Assembly: GCA_934179885.1 (NCBI GenBank)
Contig: CAKPQY010000017.1
Location: 1-9,488, forward strand
Direction: 5' to 3'
DNA from: an uncultured Clostridia bacterium
Lineage (GTDB): Bacteria; Bacillota; Clostridia; TANB77; CAG-508
Length of the DNA stretch: 9,488 nucleotides
Part shown: piece after piece, positions 6,255-9,488 of the stretch
Numbering within the stretch: position 1 is the first letter of the stretch
Layout: each line of letters begins with the position of its first letter
Notes under the pieces: model-generated
What the model saw: the letters and a program-made list of their open reading frames with translations, nothing else
Database searches by the model: none
What the model was told of the DNA's origin: nothing
Program-made: the position numbers and the translations under genes

Positions 6255-7361
6255 CTAACTTTTTAACAAATTTATTTTTTCAATAAATTTGTTTGATTCT
6301 CTTATTTCTTTTTTTATTATTTCATTAACTTTTAAATAGTCTATTTTGTCATTAAAAATTGCTACATCAAAAGAATCCCTTACTAATCTATTTTTCAAAT
6401 TAACTATATTCAATAAATTTTCAATTCTATTATTAAATTGTGATCTCGCTACTATAATAAACTCTTTGTTATATATCACTGAAAAAGCTAATCCATGAAA
6501 TGAATTTGTAACTATATATTTGGCATCTCTTATCAATGCTAAAAAATCTTCAGGTCTTTTATGTGACATGAGTATATCGACACCTGGTTTTTTCTTTATC
6601 TGCCATGACAGTTCAACTACTTTTAAATTTTTTTCATCTGCTAATTTTCTTGCATATGTTGAAGCATTTAAATCTTCATCATATAGAACAAATAATAATA
6701 CATATTCTTCTTTTATTATTCTTTTTGAATTAGCTATCTTATTCCATTCTTCTGCACTAAGCTGCAAAGTTGGATCAATTATATTATATATTGGTTTATT
6801 TGTAATTTTTTCTAATAACGGTATTGAAACTTTTTCTCTTACTGATATTAAAGAAAAATCTTTTAAGTAGTTTTTAATTTCTTTTTCTTCAGTTTTTGTA
6901 AATTCTTCTTTTCCCATACTAGTTGAAAAAGAAACTCTAGGCTTATTTTTATCACCAAATTGTAAATAATACGCTCTATCTACTCCATTGTAAAAGCTAT
7001 TCCAACATTGATCACTTCCAACCATGTAAATATCAGTTTTAGGAGGATTATTCACTAAGTCCCCATACACATCATATTTTTGGGTAAGATTTAATCTTCT
7101 TTTTACAAAACTTCTAAATTGAACTTTTCTTAGTATTACTATTGGTAATCTAAATATTTTATATAGAACTTTTTTTATTGCACTTTTATTTTCATAATTA
7201 ATATCCCAAAATATTTTTTTATTGCTCCATCTCTCAGAAATATAATCAACAATCTCAACATAAAACCCATTCTTTTCTAAGATCTTTTGTGTCGCATATG
7301 TTTGTAAGACTGATCCATAATTAAAAACTTGATGTTGTGTTATTAATGCTATTTTTTTCAT
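6255..7361 (-). CDS. Polysaccharide pyruvyl transferase family protein
   Basis: This enzyme class transfers pyruvate from phosphoenolpyruvate to a sugar, forming a pyruvate ketal that gives the polysaccharide negative charge. The 368-residue protein has the family hallmarks (PF04230): VFNYGSVLQTYA (12-23), MVGSDQCWN (113-121), VSFSTSMG (143-150), SVREK (173-177), DPTLQLSAEEW (196-206) and TNSFHGLAFSVI (285-296), which holds the conserved SFHG, followed by NNRIENLL (310-317). The start ATG overlaps the stop of the upstream glycosyltransferase as ATGA, and an AAGGAA site lies 9 bases before it, so the two are probably translationally coupled. This suggests the sugar added by that transferase may be the one modified. 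The ferredoxin-like gene follows 20 bp downstream, a pairing seen in other polysaccharide loci. Ketal position and acceptor are unknown. Confidence 0.93.
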   Translation of the reverse strand: MKKIALITQHQVFNYGSVLQTYATQKILEKNGFYVEIVDYISERWSNKKIFWDINYENKSAIKKVLYKIFRLPIVILRKVQFRSFVKRRLNLTQKYDVYGDLVNNPPKTDIYMVGSDQCWNSFYNGVDRAYYLQFGDKNKPRVSFSTSMGKEEFTKTEEKEIKNYLKDFSLISVREKVSIPLLEKITNKPIYNIIDPTLQLSAEEWNKIANSKRIIKEEYVLLFVLYDEDLNASTYARKLADEKNLKVVELSWQIKKKPGVDILMSHKRPEDFLALIRDAKYIVTNSFHGLAFSVIYNKEFIIVARSQFNNRIENLLNIVNLKNRLVRDSFDVAIFNDKIDYLKVNEIIKKEIRESNKFIEKINLLKS

Positions 7362-8344
7362 TTAAAATTATTCCTTCCATTTTTTATTTTACTATATATT
7401 TTCCAAAAAACTTGATAAGGTCTCAGACCCAATTCAAGTATTAATGTGGCGATTTTTTCTTTTGCATTATATATTTTCTCTTTAAATATTAAATTTTTAT
7501 ATTCAAGTATATTGTTTCTTAAGCTTTTACATATATCGTAATAATTGTTATCCAAAATTGCTCTACCTAGTATATGATAGTTACAATATACGTATCTCCT
7601 TACAGCTGCATTTTTTATTTTAGGATATTTTTTTTCAATAAACATAAGAAGATTTTCCATTGTTTCTATTAATACAAACTTTTCTTTACTAATAGCACTA
7701 TACATTATACTTCCTGTTCTTTGTAAATAAAAATACCCTTTATATTTTGTGTATACAATAGTATTTGCTTTTTCAATTATCTTATCTATTATCTTTATAT
7801 CTTCATATAATTCACCAACAGGATATCTAATAGTTTCAAAAATTTCTTTCTTATATAATTTTGCATTAGCAGTTACATCAATATCTTTTTGAGTTAATAC
7901 TTTATAATATGTTTCTTCTTTCGATAATTTTGCATAATATTTATTATTATCTGCGCATACATCTTTTTGTTTTTCGTAAACACTTTTTAATCCACTTATT
8001 ACCAAATCTGCTTTTGTTTCTAATGCAATTTTCAATATATTTTCTCTAAATTCCTCATCCAAATAATCATCTGAATCTATAAATGTTATATAATTTCCAT
8101 TAGCATTTTCTATACCATAGTTCCTTGCTTCTGATAACCCACCATTTTTCTTGTGTATTATTTTAATTCGACTATCTTTCAATGAATATTCATCACATAT
8201 TTTTCCACACTTATCTGTCGAACCATCATCCACTAATATAATTTCCAAGTTTTTATATGTCTGATTTAATATACTTTCTATACATTTTTTTAAATATTTT
8301 TCTACATTGTAAATCGGAACTACAATTGTTACTAATTCATTCAT
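7358..8344 (-). CDS. Family 2 (GT-A) glycosyltransferase
   Basis: This cytoplasmic or membrane-peripheral inverting glycosyltransferase adds one sugar to the lipid-linked repeat unit. The protein has 328 residues from the chosen start. Motifs visible are VTIVVPIYNVEKYLKKCIES (5-24), the nucleotide-binding IILVDDGSTD (35-44), NGGLSEARNYGI (67-78) and the metal-binding DSDDYL (90-95). The C-terminal third is basic and hydrophobic with no clear membrane helix. I place the start at 8344. An in-frame ATG 30 bases upstream (8374) has no ribosome binding site and overlaps the polymerase end, whereas AGGAG at 8349-8353 serves the inner ATG and the family consensus begins right there. It is 17 bp downstream of wzy and overlaps the pyruvyl transferase start by 4 bases. 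The sugar donor cannot be assigned. Confidence 0.93.
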   Translation of the reverse strand: MNELVTIVVPIYNVEKYLKKCIESILNQTYKNLEIILVDDGSTDKCGKICDEYSLKDSRIKIIHKKNGGLSEARNYGIENANGNYITFIDSDDYLDEEFRENILKIALETKADLVISGLKSVYEKQKDVCADNNKYYAKLSKEETYYKVLTQKDIDVTANAKLYKKEIFETIRYPVGELYEDIKIIDKIIEKANTIVYTKYKGYFYLQRTGSIMYSAISKEKFVLIETMENLLMFIEKKYPKIKNAAVRRYVYCNYHILGRAILDNNYYDICKSLRNNILEYKNLIFKEKIYNAKEKIATLILELGLRPYQVFWKIYSKIKNGRNNFK

Positions 8345-8348
8345 AATA

Positions 8349-8353
8349 CTCCT
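8349..8353 (-). promoter_or_regulatory. Ribosome binding site deciding the GT2 start
   Basis: AGGAG on the minus strand lies 4 bases before the ATG at 8344, embedded in GGGTAGGAG. The alternative start at 8374 lacks any such site upstream. Confidence 0.6.
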
Positions 8354-8361
8354 ACCCTTTG

Positions 8362-9441
8362 CTAAAATATCCATTTATATGGATATACTTCATTATAACC
8401 AAAAACAAAAATTGTCACAAACATATAAGTCAAATATCCAACATTTATACATATTTCACTAGCTACCTTTTTTTTAGAGTTACTTATATATTTAAACATA
8501 TTTGGTAAATATATAAATAATGGAAAAGTAAATAAATAAGATGTTCTTTGCATTAGTGGAATCTCTGATGACATTATTAGCAAAGTAACAACTATTGTTT
8601 GATTCCATAGTAAAATATTATACTCTTTATCATCATTTGCAAATTTGTATATAAAAACTAAAAAAGCCAATATACAACTTGCTATTAAAAGACCAACAAT
8701 ATTTAACTTTCCTGTATTATATCCAGATGATAAATACCATGCAAAATAGTTTCTAAAATAGCTAAATTTCATCAAAATTTCTATTATTACATCTGATAAG
8801 AAAAGTCTCAAAAATATTATAAAAATAAGTATTACATATACCATTTTTTTATTAATTTTCAAATTATAAATAAAATACATTGGAACATATAATATTGCAC
8901 TTGTATGAATTGAAAATGCTATAATCATTGCAATAATATATTTAATCAAATTTTTATTTTTTATATATTTTATTGCAAATATAAAAACAGAAGTAGCAAT
9001 ACATTGTCGAACCATATTCATAGAAATAAAGAATATATTCATTGTAAAAAATAATAATATGCTCATTATTGGATTTTCAGAATCTCTAAAAATACATTTA
9101 TATGACAAGCCACAAAATATCAATGATGTCACAACTAAAAATCCCGTATAATTATCAGACAATATTAAAGCTAATTTTGTTATAATTCCAAATCCAAAAT
9201 CCCTAATATTTTTTCCATTTTGTATGCTATTAAAAATTTGCATATATGTCCCTGATGTATCTGTTCCTATTGTATAATCTCTAAATGCTGATATACTAAA
9301 TGGTATTAAAAAAGATAAAAAAGCAAATGCAAAAAAAATAATTTTATTTCTAGAATTATGTTCTAAGTTTTCCTTTTTTTTATATACTATTGCAATAGTA
9401 GCAAATACAATAGTAGCCAATATCATCAAACAATATATCAT
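8362..9441 (-). CDS. wzy: EpsG-type Wzy polysaccharide polymerase
   Basis: This integral membrane protein is predicted to polymerise flipped repeat units on the outer face of the membrane. It has 359 residues and about ten hydrophobic helices, starting with MIYCLMILATIVFATIAIVY (1-20). It carries the EpsG-family signature residues: SAFRDYTIGTDTSGTY (51-66, with R54 and the GTDT...Y loop), MNMVRQCIA (141-149) and SIHTSAIL (177-184), matching the R..GTDT, VRQ and HxSA pattern of that family. Wzy proteins vary so much that linkage specificity cannot be predicted. A strong AAAGGAG site sits 7 bases before the ATG, which overlaps the stop of the preceding gene as ATGA. The cluster contains only this polymerase candidate, consistent with a single repeat unit. 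Confidence 0.9.
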   Translation of the reverse strand: MIYCLMILATIVFATIAIVYKKKENLEHNSRNKIIFFAFAFLSFLIPFSISAFRDYTIGTDTSGTYMQIFNSIQNGKNIRDFGFGIITKLALILSDNYTGFLVVTSLIFCGLSYKCIFRDSENPIMSILLFFTMNIFFISMNMVRQCIATSVFIFAIKYIKNKNLIKYIIAMIIAFSIHTSAILYVPMYFIYNLKINKKMVYVILIFIIFLRLFLSDVIIEILMKFSYFRNYFAWYLSSGYNTGKLNIVGLLIASCILAFLVFIYKFANDDKEYNILLWNQTIVVTLLIMSSEIPLMQRTSYLFTFPLFIYLPNMFKYISNSKKKVASEICINVGYLTYMFVTIFVFGYNEVYPYKWIF

Positions 9442-9488
9442 TTTTGTGCTCCTTTCACTAACTCATTATATATTTTAGTAATATCCGC
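9438..9488 (-). CDS. 3' end of an upstream gene, probably a glycosyltransferase
   Basis: A frame entering from the right edge encodes the last 16 residues, ADITKIYNELVKGAQK, and stops at a TGA that overlaps the wzy ATG in an ATGA junction. The open frame, the overlap and the wzy ribosome binding site lying inside its last codons fit the compact style of the rest of the operon. A C-terminal amphipathic helix of this kind is common in GT4-type glycosyltransferases, but the fragment is too short to assign. Confidence 0.6.
   Translation of the reverse strand, partial: ADITKIYNELVKGAQK

Noticed and set aside
1..9488. Insertion sequences, CRISPR arrays, tRNA or rRNA genes, riboswitches, attachment sites
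   Set aside because: I saw no transposase motifs, regularly spaced repeats, cloverleaf-like or rRNA sequence. Coding sequence fills the window apart from positions 37-194 and short spacers.

Overview
The window is an internal-to-terminal stretch of a capsule, exopolysaccharide or cell-wall polysaccharide gene cluster. It comes from a very AT-rich, low-GC Gram-positive bacterium, most likely a clostridial Bacillota. The support is: hand counts of a few 60-base lines giving roughly 22-25% G+C, strong AGGAG-type ribosome binding sites, normal use of TGA as a stop (against TGA=Trp Mollicutes), and two exact Spo0A-box-like heptamers near the left end that hint at a sporulating lineage. The species cannot be told from the sequence.

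All genes read leftward on the minus strand. In transcription order they are: the last 16 codons of an unidentified gene (9488-9438); an EpsG-type Wzy polymerase (9441-8362); a GT2 glycosyltransferase (8344-7358); a polysaccharide pyruvyl transferase (7361-6255); a ferredoxin/FrhB-like iron-sulfur protein (6234-5059); a divergent probable GT-B glycosyltransferase (5026-4166); a left-handed-beta-helix O-acyltransferase (4133-3534); a DUF4422 probable glycosyltransferase (3520-2771); a Wzx flippase (2757-1483, frameshifted); and UDP-galactopyranose mutase Glf (1325-195). After 158 bp of non-coding DNA with repeats and a promoter, the first 12 codons of another leftward gene run off the left edge. 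Once the broken flippase tail is recognised, no gap between genes in the cluster exceeds 32 bp and three junctions are ATGA stop/start overlaps, so this looks like one transcription unit.

Together the genes describe a Wzx/Wzy-dependent pathway. Glycosyltransferases build a lipid-linked repeat unit, Glf supplies UDP-galactofuranose, and the pyruvyl transferase and acyltransferase decorate it with a pyruvate ketal and an acyl (probably acetyl) group. Wzx flips the unit and Wzy polymerises it outside. The initiating phosphosugar transferase, chain-length regulators and export or ligation genes are not in the window and presumably lie upstream, beyond position 9488.

The most notable points are: (1) a frameshift in wzx whose missing 58-residue C-terminus is intact in the -1 frame and ends in an ATGA overlap with glf; (2) a perfect 10-bp tandem repeat containing two Spo0A boxes upstream of a sigma-A-type promoter just after glf; (3) a redox iron-sulfur protein of unknown role paired with the pyruvyl transferase; and (4) a composition step between glf and the rest of the cluster. 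I see a coherent but mostly familiar system rather than a clearly new one.
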